Shown here one piece after another: positions 1-7,555 of a stretch of 27,352 nt of DNA. The stretch lies in assembly GCA_038236965.1 (NCBI GenBank), contig JBBRZF010000028.1:1-27352 (forward strand), written 5' to 3'. Position numbers and translations under genes: made by a program. Every line of letters begins with the position of its first letter. Position 1 is the stretch's first letter. Source of the DNA: JBBRZF01 sp038236965 (GTDB lineage: Bacteria > Acidobacteriota > Terriglobia > Terriglobales > Acidobacteriaceae). The notes below the pieces were generated by a model. The model saw only the letters and a program-made list of their open reading frames with translations, made no database searches and was not told the DNA's origin.

Positions 1-958
1 CGTCGTATCAACCCGCGTTCTCTCGCCCAAACTGGCTGTGATCTGGGCGGCGTTCTTCAACTTCGTCGCTGCGTTCCTGCTGGGCACCGCCGTTGCCCAC
101 ACCATTGGCAAGGGCATGATCCGCCTGGACATCGTCACCCAGTATGTGGTTCTCGCCGGACTGATGGGCGCTATCGTGTGGGACATCGTGACCTGGCTTG
201 CGGGCCTTCCAACATCGTCGTCCCATGCGCTCATTGGTGGATACGCCGGCGCAGCCATTGCCCGCGCAGCCATGCAGCCCGGCATTGGCTGGCATAACTG
301 CCTTAGCGTCATCATTCCCGGCGGCTGGACCAAAACGCTCATCTTCATCATCTTGTCGCCACTACTTGGCTTTGGCCTGGGCTTCCTCTTCATGGTCGCG
401 ACCTATTGGCTATTCCAGTCGAAAGCGCCCCAGCAAGTCGATAAGTGGTTCCGCAAACTGCAATTAGTCTCCGCCGCCGCCTACAGCTTGGGACACGGTG
501 GCAACGACGCACAAAAGACCATGGGCATCGTGGCTGGCGCTCTCTATACCGCTGGCTATATGACGCAGACAGACTTCAAGGGCGATTGGGGGACTATGAA
601 ATGGCCGATCATCTTGGCCGCTCATGCCGCCATTTCCCTGGGTACCTACTTCGGCGGATGGAAGATCGTTCACACCATGGGTTCCAAGATCACCAAGCTT
701 AAGCCCGTAGGCGGCTTCTGCGCGGAAACGGCAGGCGCGCTCACTCTATTCGGTACGGCCTTGGCTGGCATTCCGGTCTCCACTACGCACACCATTACCG
801 GCGCCATCATCGGAGTGGGAACCACCAACCGCCTCTCCGCGGTTCGCTGGGGCGTCGCCAAGCGCATCGTGTGGGCCTGGGTATTGACCATTCCCGCCTC
901 GGCTGGGGTCGCCATGCTTACCTTCTGGATCATTCGCCTTTTCAATCCGACTGCCTAG
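1..958 (+). CDS. pit: PiT-family inorganic phosphate transporter, 5' partial
   Basis: A multi-pass inner-membrane protein that imports phosphate, coupled to a cation. The reading frame is open from base 2, so about 318 C-terminal residues are visible and the first PiT repeat with its start codon lies outside the window. The PiT signature GHGGNDAQKTMG is present (bases about 488-523). Also visible are the SSSHAL loop and, in the second half, VSTTHTITGAI, the paired repeats expected for the family. Hydrophobic segments run through to the C-terminus. It ends with TAG at 956-958, 90 bases before ribBA. No PhoU-like gene follows, although one often accompanies these transporters and could lie upstream. 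Family assignment is firm. Substrate (phosphate rather than sulfate) is inferred from the family. Confidence 0.93.
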   Translation, partial: VVSTRVLSPKLAVIWAAFFNFVAAFLLGTAVAHTIGKGMIRLDIVTQYVVLAGLMGAIVWDIVTWLAGLPTSSSHALIGGYAGAAIARAAMQPGIGWHNCLSVIIPGGWTKTLIFIILSPLLGFGLGFLFMVATYWLFQSKAPQQVDKWFRKLQLVSAAAYSLGHGGNDAQKTMGIVAGALYTAGYMTQTDFKGDWGTMKWPIILAAHAAISLGTYFGGWKIVHTMGSKITKLKPVGGFCAETAGALTLFGTALAGIPVSTTHTITGAIIGVGTTNRLSAVRWGVAKRIVWAWVLTIPASAGVAMLTFWIIRLFNPTA

Positions 959-972
959 CGAATTCCTTTCGT

Positions 973-995
973 GCCGGACGGCGTCCCCGTCCGGC
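973..995 (+). terminator. Hairpin after the phosphate transporter
   Basis: A perfect 9-bp GC-rich stem (GCCGGACGG paired with CCGTCCGGC) with a 5-base loop lies 15 bases after the transporter stop. No T run follows, so it is a weak intrinsic terminator at best. It could instead protect the 3' end of the mRNA. Confidence 0.4.
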
Positions 996-1048
996 TAACA
1001 CCTGCTAAATTTTCGAGTCATCCTTTGTTACAATCTCCTTAGTTCCCT

Positions 1049-2212
1049 ATGACTCCCAACGCTGCTTTTTGTGACGTTCCAACCGCTATCGAAGAGATCC
1101 GCGCCGGACGTATCCTCGTCGTGGTCGATGACGAAGACCGCGAAAATGAAGGCGACCTCACCATGGCCGCCGAGAAGATAACGCCCGAGGCCATCAACTT
1201 CATGGCGAAATTCGGTCGCGGACTTGTCTGTCTCGCGATGACCGAAGAGCGTCTCGACTACCTGCGTCTGGGACCCATGACGGCTGAGAACACCTCGCAG
1301 TTCGGAACCGCGTTCACCGAGTCCATCGATGCCCGCGACGGAGTAACCACCGGAATCAGCGCCTACGATCGCGCTCGCACCATCCTTGTCGCCGTAGACC
1401 CCGCATCCCGTCCCAACGATTTGGTTCGCCCCGGACACACCTTCCCGTTACGCGCCCGCAAAGGCGGCGTGCTGGTTCGTGCCGGACAGACTGAAGCTTC
1501 CGTCGACCTTGCTCGCATGGCCGGACTCATCCCCGCCGGTGTCATCTGCGAGATCATGAAGGACGATGGCACCATGGCGCGCGTCCCCGACCTCATCGAG
1601 TTCTGCCGCGAACATGAGATGAAGATGGTCACGGTTGCCGAGCTAATACGCTATCGCCTGCAGAACGAGCGCACCATCGTGCGACAGGGCGAGGCGCTGG
1701 TGCCTACGCGCTTCGGCGAGTTCCGCCTCATCGCCTACAGCTCGGAGATAACCGGAGAGTCCCACATCGCGCTGGTAAAAGGCGATTTAGAGAATACGCC
1801 GCCGCAACCGACACTCGTGCGAATGCATTCCCACTGCCTGCTCGGTGACGTCTTCAGCGCCACCTGGTGCGAGTGCCGAGGGCTGCTCGAGGAGTCGATG
1901 AAGATGATCGACCGCGAAGGCCGTGGCGCCATCATTTATCTCCACCAGACTTCGAAGGGCTTTTCCATGGAAACTCTCGGCGGGAAGAATACGCTGCAGT
2001 TCCATCGCGAGATGCGCCTGCCCACGCTGCCCGATTCCCAGCGCAAGACGCAACGCGAGATCGGCATCGGTGCGCAGATACTGGCCGACCTCAAGCTGAA
2101 ACAGCTTCGCCTGCTCACCAACCGCCCGCGAAAGGTTGCGTCCATCGAAGGCTTCGGCCTGGAGATCGTTGAACAGGTTCCCGTCCCGGTTACGGCCACC
2201 TGTCAGGATTGA
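1049..2212 (+). CDS. ribBA: RibBA: DHBP synthase / GTP cyclohydrolase II-like fusion
   Basis: Riboflavin entry enzyme of 387 residues. The N-terminal half (about 1-205) is 3,4-dihydroxy-2-butanone-4-phosphate synthase, which acts on ribulose 5-phosphate. Visible motifs are DDEDRENEGDL (27-37), SIDARDGVTTGIS and CEIMKDDGTMAR. The C-terminal half (about 210-387) is GTP cyclohydrolase II-like, with zinc cysteines C263, C274 and C276 in the family spacing, GIGAQIL and LLTN. Several normally invariant positions differ. The metal-binding His of GHTEA is Gln (Q147). The GTP-binding EGR of the RQEGR motif is TSK (301-303). The aspartate aligned with E. coli RibA D126 is Thr (T334), while the catalytic Arg is kept (R336). 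The second domain may therefore be altered or inactive, as in RibBX-type fusions. The start is the first ATG matching the family N-terminus; no clear Shine-Dalgarno is seen. Confidence 0.9.
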   Translation: MTPNAAFCDVPTAIEEIRAGRILVVVDDEDRENEGDLTMAAEKITPEAINFMAKFGRGLVCLAMTEERLDYLRLGPMTAENTSQFGTAFTESIDARDGVTTGISAYDRARTILVAVDPASRPNDLVRPGHTFPLRARKGGVLVRAGQTEASVDLARMAGLIPAGVICEIMKDDGTMARVPDLIEFCREHEMKMVTVAELIRYRLQNERTIVRQGEALVPTRFGEFRLIAYSSEITGESHIALVKGDLENTPPQPTLVRMHSHCLLGDVFSATWCECRGLLEESMKMIDREGRGAIIYLHQTSKGFSMETLGGKNTLQFHREMRLPTLPDSQRKTQREIGIGAQILADLKLKQLRLLTNRPRKVASIEGFGLEIVEQVPVPVTATCQD

Positions 2213-2385
2213 GCGCTCCCAACTCCGAGTGCTTCTTTTCTGAATCTATTCTTCCCCGCTGCGACTCCAAGGCAATGTCTCTGGATTCCTGTTTATGGCA
2301 CAAAAGTAACCGGACACCCAGACGATTACTGAGGTGTAGAACCAGCTACTTAGGTTAGAATGCTGCAGTCTAAGCTACTGTCATC

Positions 2386-4251
2386 ATGTCGATATTGCCT
2401 GCGCGAATTCGGATCTTGTACGTCATCATGGGCGTCCTGCTGCTCGTCAGTGTGGTGCCGATGTACTTCTACGCCGACCGCGTAGTTGCCGTGAATCGCG
2501 ACCGCCTCAAGGTGAACGAACAACTGCTGCAGACTACCATCACGCGCGCCTTGAGCGATGACCTTTCTCAGCGGCAGGTCACCTTGCACATGATGCTTGG
2601 CAACCTCAGTTCCTCCGTGCAGGTGGCCAGCGGAAACAACTTCACCGGAGCGCACGTGGAAGCGCCCGAACTTCGCGCGCTTCTGGAAAAATTCGTTGCC
2701 TCGTATACCGACCTCGCTTACGTCACCCTGCTGAACTCCGACGCCAAGGGCATCTCCGCAGGAAAGATCGCGCCTGACGTTTTCCTGCAGCGCGAACTGG
2801 AACACGCTTTCTCTGCCGCACGCGACGGCCGCGCCTACACCGGGCAACCCTTGATGATCGGTGCCGGCAAGGCCAGCCACACCGTTGTCCTTGTGAGTTC
2901 GCCACTGATGGCAGGCGGCAACCTCGTCGGAATGGTAGGCGCGGCAATCGATCTCAAGTTCCTCATCGATCGCCTGAAGGATCCCGGCCTGGGCGGTCTG
3001 CAGCTTTACGTCGTCGACCAGAATGGACGTCTGGTCGCGGGTTCGAATGACGAATTCGCCGTCGGCCAGGACATGACGCGCTTCGATATCGTCAAGAAAT
3101 TCACCGGCCAGAACGGACTTGCCCGTTTCAGCGAAACCACGGAATTCGATTATCTGAACAACAAGACCAACGTGGCAATGTTGGGGACCTACAGTCCCGT
3201 GCCTTCGTTCCAGTGGGCGGTCATCGCCCAGAAGGAGCAGGAGAGCGCCTACGCCAGCGTCTATGAGATGCAGCACTATTCGCGCGCTCTGGCCATCGTG
3301 GCCGTGCTCCTCAGCGTGCTCATCAGCATGTATGCCGCGCGCAAGATCATCACTCCGCTGCAGACGCTGACCCAGTCCAGTCGCGCCATCGCTCGCGGAG
3401 ATTTTTCGCAACGGGTCCACCTGAAGAGTCGCACCGAGTTCGGTGAACTCGCCGACACCTTCAATACCATGACCGGTGAACTGGAACAATTTGTCGAGGA
3501 CCTGAAGCGCGCCGCCGAAGAAAACCGCGAGCTCTTCCTCAACTCCATCCAGATGCTCGCCGGCGCAGTCGACGAAAAGGATCCCTACACACGAGGTCAT
3601 TCCGACCGCGTCACCCGTTACTCCATATTGATCGCCACAGAGTTGGGACTCTCCACCGACGAACTCGACAAGATCCGCATCGCCGCGCAATTGCATGACG
3701 TCGGCAAGATCGGCATCGAAGACCGCATCCTGAAAAAGCCCGGCGCACTCACGCCCGAAGAATACGAGATCATGAAGACCCACACGACCAAGGGCGCAAA
3801 CATCCTGCGGCCTGTCGTGCATCTGCGCGATATGCTTCCCGGCATCGAGTGGCATCACGAATCGCTCGATGGACGCGGCTACCCGCATGGGCTCAAGGGC
3901 GACGAGATTCCGCTCATGCCGCGCATCATCAGCGTCGCAGACACCTTCGACGCCATGACGACCAACCGTCCCTACCAGGCCGCCATGGACGCCGAATACG
4001 TGATTCGCATCATCACTTCCCTTGTGGACAAGAAGTTCGATGGACGCGTGGTCAACGCGCTTACCGTCGCATTCCAAAGCGGCAAGCTACGACTTAATCG
4101 CGCCGCTGCCGTCAACCCCGATCAGCCTGTCCTGGCCGAAGCTGCTGCTGTCGCAGTGGCTGCCGGCGCAGGAGCCGGAGCAGGAACCGGCGCAATCGCT
4201 CCCCCGGTCGTCACTCCTGCCCCAGCTTCAGTAGCGTCCGCGAATTCGTAG
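2386..4251 (+). CDS. Membrane HD-GYP phosphodiesterase with Cache-like sensor and HAMP
   Basis: A 621-residue signalling protein predicted to hydrolyse cyclic di-GMP. A first membrane helix (about 8-30) is followed by a roughly 270-residue extracytoplasmic region with Cache-like features. Then come a second helix (about 299-318), a HAMP linker (about 319-372) and an HD-GYP domain (about 385-560). Catalytic signatures are complete: RGHSDRV, HD at 437-438 followed by VGKIGI, KPG, HT, HHE at 490-492, the GYP motif at 498-500, and VADTFDAMTTNRPY. The last 40 residues are an Ala/Gly/Pro-rich tail of no recognised function. The ATG at 2386 has no obvious Shine-Dalgarno but places the first helix correctly. 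It sits between ribBA and ftsY with 173- and 75-base gaps, so it may be transcribed independently. The sensed ligand is unknown. Confidence 0.92.
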   Translation: MSILPARIRILYVIMGVLLLVSVVPMYFYADRVVAVNRDRLKVNEQLLQTTITRALSDDLSQRQVTLHMMLGNLSSSVQVASGNNFTGAHVEAPELRALLEKFVASYTDLAYVTLLNSDAKGISAGKIAPDVFLQRELEHAFSAARDGRAYTGQPLMIGAGKASHTVVLVSSPLMAGGNLVGMVGAAIDLKFLIDRLKDPGLGGLQLYVVDQNGRLVAGSNDEFAVGQDMTRFDIVKKFTGQNGLARFSETTEFDYLNNKTNVAMLGTYSPVPSFQWAVIAQKEQESAYASVYEMQHYSRALAIVAVLLSVLISMYAARKIITPLQTLTQSSRAIARGDFSQRVHLKSRTEFGELADTFNTMTGELEQFVEDLKRAAEENRELFLNSIQMLAGAVDEKDPYTRGHSDRVTRYSILIATELGLSTDELDKIRIAAQLHDVGKIGIEDRILKKPGALTPEEYEIMKTHTTKGANILRPVVHLRDMLPGIEWHHESLDGRGYPHGLKGDEIPLMPRIISVADTFDAMTTNRPYQAAMDAEYVIRIITSLVDKKFDGRVVNALTVAFQSGKLRLNRAAAVNPDQPVLAEAAAVAVAAGAGAGAGTGAIAPPVVTPAPASVASANS

Positions 4252-4326
4252 AAGAGCCCATCATCGAGCGCTTCTGATTCCCCGTTCAGCGCACTCCTCC
4301 ACGCCAACATCTATAATGTTTGAGGC

Positions 4327-5283
4327 ATGATTCAGACATTATTTGGCAGTCTCGACGAACAGCCCCAGAAACAATCCCTGTTCGACAAAATGAAGCAGGC
4401 AGTCACGCGCACGCGTGAAAGCCTCACCGAACGCATCGAAGAAGTCGTCGCTTTCCGCAAGGAGATCGACCGCGAAACGCTCGACGACCTGGAAGCAACC
4501 CTGCTCGCCGCCGACCTCGGCGTCGCCACCACGACCGAAGTGCTGGAAAAGATGCGCGAGAAGGTCGATCGCAAGCAGATCAGCAATGTGGACGAACTCA
4601 AGCGCGTGCTAAAAGACGAGCTTCTCGCCATCCTTTCCTCTGCAACCAACAAGGCAGTCAAGGCCGTCGACGGCCCCGAGGTCATCCTCGTGGTGGGCGT
4701 CAACGGGACCGGCAAGACGACCACCATCGGCAAACTCGCGCACACGCTTCGCGCTCAAGGCAAGACCGTTCTGCTTGCCGCTGCCGACACATTCCGCGCC
4801 GCCGCCATCGAGCAGTTGGAAGTCTGGGGCTCGCGTACTGGAACAGAAGTCATCAAGACCAAGGCTGGCGGCGATCCCTCGGCGGTGCTGTTCGACGCGC
4901 TCACCGCGGCAAAAGCGCGCAACACCGACTACGTTATCGTCGACACCGCCGGACGCTTGCACACCAAGACTAACCTGATGAACGAACTTGAAAAGATGCA
5001 CCGCACCGCGCAACGCATCATCCCAGGCGCTCCGCACGAGACCTTACTGGTGATGGATGGAACCACCGGTCAGAATGGATTGCAGCAGGCGCGAATGTTT
5101 ACCGAGTCGGCCGGGGTCACCGGCATCGTTCTCACCAAACTGGATGGCACCGCCAAGGGCGGAGTCGTCGTCGCGATCTCACGCGAACTCGGACTGCCCG
5201 TCCGCTACGTGGGCGTGGGCGAACAGCAAGGCGACTTGATTCCCTTCAACGCCAACGATTTCGTGGAATCCCTATTCTCGTAA
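4327..5283 (+). CDS. ftsY: FtsY, signal recognition particle receptor GTPase
   Basis: The receptor that docks the SRP-ribosome complex at the inner membrane for co-translational insertion of membrane proteins. The 318-residue protein has only a short N-terminal lead and then the NG domain. The helical N part covers about 20-105. The P-loop GVNGTGKT is at about 124-131, followed by the DTFRAAA motif, DTAGRLHTK and the guanine-specificity TKLDGTAKGG. The long acidic A domain of the E. coli protein is absent, as in many bacteria. The ATG follows a TTGAGGC segment that may serve as ribosome-binding site. It lies upstream of ribD with a 37-base AT-rich spacer and may be co-transcribed with it. The assignment is secure; Ffh would lack this N-terminus and has a C-terminal M domain that is not present here. 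Confidence 0.96.
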   Translation: MIQTLFGSLDEQPQKQSLFDKMKQAVTRTRESLTERIEEVVAFRKEIDRETLDDLEATLLAADLGVATTTEVLEKMREKVDRKQISNVDELKRVLKDELLAILSSATNKAVKAVDGPEVILVVGVNGTGKTTTIGKLAHTLRAQGKTVLLAAADTFRAAAIEQLEVWGSRTGTEVIKTKAGGDPSAVLFDALTAAKARNTDYVIVDTAGRLHTKTNLMNELEKMHRTAQRIIPGAPHETLLVMDGTTGQNGLQQARMFTESAGVTGIVLTKLDGTAKGGVVVAISRELGLPVRYVGVGEQQGDLIPFNANDFVESLFS

Positions 5284-5320
5284 AAATATCCTTTTTGTTT
5301 TTATTTCAGATTGCTTCTCT

Positions 5321-6532
5321 ATGGCCCGACTCGATTACGACGAACTCTTCATGACGCAGGCGCTGGAACTTGCAGCGCAAAGCATCGGGCTTGCATCGCC
5401 CAATCCTTACGTTGGCGCTGTCGTGGTCGACGAACGCGGGCGCATACTCGGACGCGGCACACACACCTACGCCGATCGCAAGCACGCAGAAGTTCTCGCC
5501 CTGGAAGGCGCCGGAGAAAAGGCGTGCGGCAACACGCTCTACATCAATCTCGAACCCTGCTCGCACACTGGACGCACAGGCCCGTGCGCTGACGCCATCA
5601 TCGCCGCTGGCATCTCACGCGTGGTGGCCGCCATGCGCGATCCCAACCCGCTTGTCAGCGGCAAGGGCTTTGAGAAACTTCGTGCCGCCGGAATCGAAGT
5701 CACCGAAGGCGTCATGGAGGAGCGGGCACGAAAGCTCAATGAAGCCTTCGCAAAATTTATTCGCACGCGATTGCCGCTCATCACTTTGAAATCGGCCATG
5801 ACGCTCGACGGCAAGATTGCCGGGCCTGCCTCCGCCGCAACTACTTCCGCCACGCTGGGATCTTCTGCCGCCTCCGCCACCTACATCACGGGAGAGGCCG
5901 CGCGCGCGCATGTGCAGCAACTGCGCCACGCCAGCGACGCCATCATGGTCGGGGTCGGCACCATCATTGCCGACGATCCCATGCTTACCGACCGCAGCGG
6001 AAAGCCGCGCCGGCGGCCTCTTCAGCGCGTCATCTTCGACTCGCGCCTGCGTCTGCCCATCGACTCGCGCATCGTGAAGTCCTGCGACAACGACGTCATC
6101 GTCTTCTGCTCGTTTGCCGAGGAGACTAAGCGTCGCGAACTGGAATCGCACGGAGTGCGCGTGGAACAGGGTTCGCTTAACATGCCGGAAACAGCGGGTA
6201 ATGTGCCTTATCCACATAAGGAGCAGCCTGCGCACGACGGGCGTCCGGATATGCGCCAAATTTTTCGCCGTTTAGGAGAACTGGAACTGACCGGCGCGCT
6301 TGTGGAAGGCGGCGCGATGGTGAACTCGGCGTGCCTTGCGGCTGGGGTTGTGGACAAGATTTTTTTCTATTACGCGCCGAAGATTCTGGGCGGCTCAGCG
6401 GCGGTGCCGTTTGCTTCGGGCACTGGATTCGCGTCGATTGGCGAAGCTCCTGTGGTTTCTCGTATAAGCCTGCATCAGTTTGGCGAAGACTTCGCCATCG
6501 AGGGATATCTCCGCGATCCCTACGCTGAATAA
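5321..6532 (+). CDS. ribD: RibD, bifunctional pyrimidine deaminase/reductase
   Basis: Performs steps two and three of riboflavin synthesis: deamination of the diaminopyrimidine phosphoribosyl intermediate, then NADPH-dependent reduction of the ribose. The 403-residue protein starts with a cytidine-deaminase-fold domain (about 5-150). Its zinc ligands are H55 in HAEVLAL and C80 and C89 in EPCSHTGRTGPC, with catalytic E57. The reductase domain (about 152-400) has KSAMTLDGKIA, MVGVGTIIADDPMLTDR and a late LVEGGA motif. Two insertions relative to the usual protein are visible. One is a 20-residue Ala/Ser/Thr-rich stretch at 168-187, between DGKIA and YITGEAAR. The other is a hydrophilic stretch rich in Pro, His and charged residues at about 287-315. 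Both probably form surface loops. It lies 99 bases before ribE. Confidence 0.95.
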   Translation: MARLDYDELFMTQALELAAQSIGLASPNPYVGAVVVDERGRILGRGTHTYADRKHAEVLALEGAGEKACGNTLYINLEPCSHTGRTGPCADAIIAAGISRVVAAMRDPNPLVSGKGFEKLRAAGIEVTEGVMEERARKLNEAFAKFIRTRLPLITLKSAMTLDGKIAGPASAATTSATLGSSAASATYITGEAARAHVQQLRHASDAIMVGVGTIIADDPMLTDRSGKPRRRPLQRVIFDSRLRLPIDSRIVKSCDNDVIVFCSFAEETKRRELESHGVRVEQGSLNMPETAGNVPYPHKEQPAHDGRPDMRQIFRRLGELELTGALVEGGAMVNSACLAAGVVDKIFFYYAPKILGGSAAVPFASGTGFASIGEAPVVSRISLHQFGEDFAIEGYLRDPYAE

Positions 6533-6593
6533 CGATGTGCGCCACGTCACACCGTGTGGTGGGCAGAAGTGTTTATCATATTGAATCGCGCTG

Positions 6594-6621
6594 ACGTCTA
6601 ACGTCTGGCGTCTGAAGTCTG
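6594..6621 (+). repeat. Four tandem 7-bp repeats upstream of ribE
   Basis: Four copies in exact 7-base register: ACGTCTA, ACGTCTG, GCGTCTG and AAGTCTG. The array ends one base into the GAGGA ribosome-binding site of ribE (6621-6625). It is non-coding and lies between ribD and ribE. Confidence 0.7.
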
Positions 6622-6631
6622 AGGATTGATC

Positions 6632-7279
6632 ATGTTTACTGGAATCGTTGAAGAAGTCGGGCGCATTGCGCGCATCGAGCAGAATGGTGAGAATCGCCGC
6701 ATAGTCATTGAGGCCGTGGAAGCTCCCAAGGAGTTGAAGCCCGGACACAGTGTCGCCGTCAGCGGCGTTTGTCTGACTGCGCTGGATATCACCGAGACTA
6801 CTTTCGCCGCGGATTTAGCGCCTGAAACGTGGGTACGCACTTCGTTCTCGCGCATCACGCCGGGCGCACGCGTTAATCTCGAACTGCCCCTGAAAGCCGA
6901 TGGACGCATGGGCGGACACATCGTGCAGGGACACGTGGACGGCGTGGGAAAGCTCATTGGTTTTGAGCGCATTCCGGACTCGGAGATGTTCTGGCTTCAC
7001 GTTGAGATTCCTGTCGATATGGAGAAGTACCTGGTCTATAAGGGGTCGATTTCGATTGAAGGCATCAGCCTTACGGTGGCTAAACTCGATGGATTGCGCT
7101 GCACGGTTGCCATCATTCCGCACACGGTGGAGATGACGAACCTGGGCACGCTGAAGCCTGGCGACCCCGTGAATCTCGAAGCCGACATCGTGGCCAAGTA
7201 CCTGGAGAAGTGGTTCAAGCAGCGCGAGAATGAGACTCCCGGGCTCTCAGTGGAGGCTCTGGCGGCGAAGGGTTTCTAG
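6632..7279 (+). CDS. ribE: Riboflavin synthase alpha chain
   Basis: Catalyses the last riboflavin step, dismutation of two 6,7-dimethyl-8-ribityllumazine molecules. The 215-residue protein has the two homologous lumazine-binding barrels. The first begins MFTGIVEEVG, and the second begins around MGGHIVQGHVDGVG (about 92-105 of the protein). A conserved GISLTV-like segment and a C-terminal oligomerisation helix (LEKWFKQ) are present. The start at ATG 6632 is chosen over an in-frame TTG at 6626. Family members begin MFTGI, and GAGGA at 6621-6625 lies six bases before this ATG. It closes the plus-strand riboflavin group and is followed by a strong terminator. The partner lumazine synthase (ribH), which often follows, is not here. 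Confidence 0.96.
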   Translation: MFTGIVEEVGRIARIEQNGENRRIVIEAVEAPKELKPGHSVAVSGVCLTALDITETTFAADLAPETWVRTSFSRITPGARVNLELPLKADGRMGGHIVQGHVDGVGKLIGFERIPDSEMFWLHVEIPVDMEKYLVYKGSISIEGISLTVAKLDGLRCTVAIIPHTVEMTNLGTLKPGDPVNLEADIVAKYLEKWFKQRENETPGLSVEALAAKGF

Positions 7280-7304
7280 CGGCGAACTGTAGTCCGAAAT
7301 ATAG

Positions 7305-7336
7305 AAAAGGCTCCCACTGGTTGGGAGCCTTTTTTT
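7305..7336 (+). terminator. Rho-independent terminator after ribE
   Basis: An 8-bp GC-rich stem (GGCTCCCA with TGGGAGCC) is extended by flanking A/T pairs, has a short loop, and is followed by seven T residues (7330-7336). It lies 25 bases after the ribE stop. Confidence 0.92.
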
Positions 7337-7420
7337 GCGTGCCTCTGGCAGCGAGAGCTATCGGTCCTGAAGCAGAGCGTTGCCTCGGGTCGAATCCTCT
7401 CCTAATGAATGTTGGCAACA

Positions 7421-7451
7421 CCCATGTATGCCAACGTCAGGCATACATGGG
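7421..7451. repeat. Perfect 12-bp inverted repeat
   Basis: CCCATGTATGCC at 7421-7432 is followed by a 7-base spacer and its exact reverse complement at 7440-7451. No T run follows on either strand, and a terminator for the upstream gene already exists at 7305-7336. Downstream, 7480-7545 contains a GCTTCGCTGCGG-type segment that resembles dispersed non-coding repeats I associate with acidobacterial genomes; this is unverified. It may be a REP-like element. Confidence 0.65.
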
Positions 7452-7555
7452 GCACCAGTTCGCGATGCTGTTGCGGGCGAAAACAAAGGGTCTCCCCGCT
7501 CCGCTTCGCTGCGGTCGAGAGGAAGTTTTGGTGGTGGGATGACGGGTGGGAGGTC

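Noticed and set aside
959..1048. FMN riboswitch before ribBA
   Set aside because: The 90-base gap is too short for a full RFN element and shows only a simple hairpin.
2348..2357. The 10-mer ACTTAGGTTA, seen again at 15767-15776
   Set aside because: Two copies of a 10-mer in 27 kb are compatible with chance, and the contexts do not match beyond it.
2350..4077. A 575-codon open frame on the minus strand
   Set aside because: It lies fully antisense to the HD-GYP gene, whose motifs are complete. The frame is open because of GC-rich codon structure and its product looks like no protein family.
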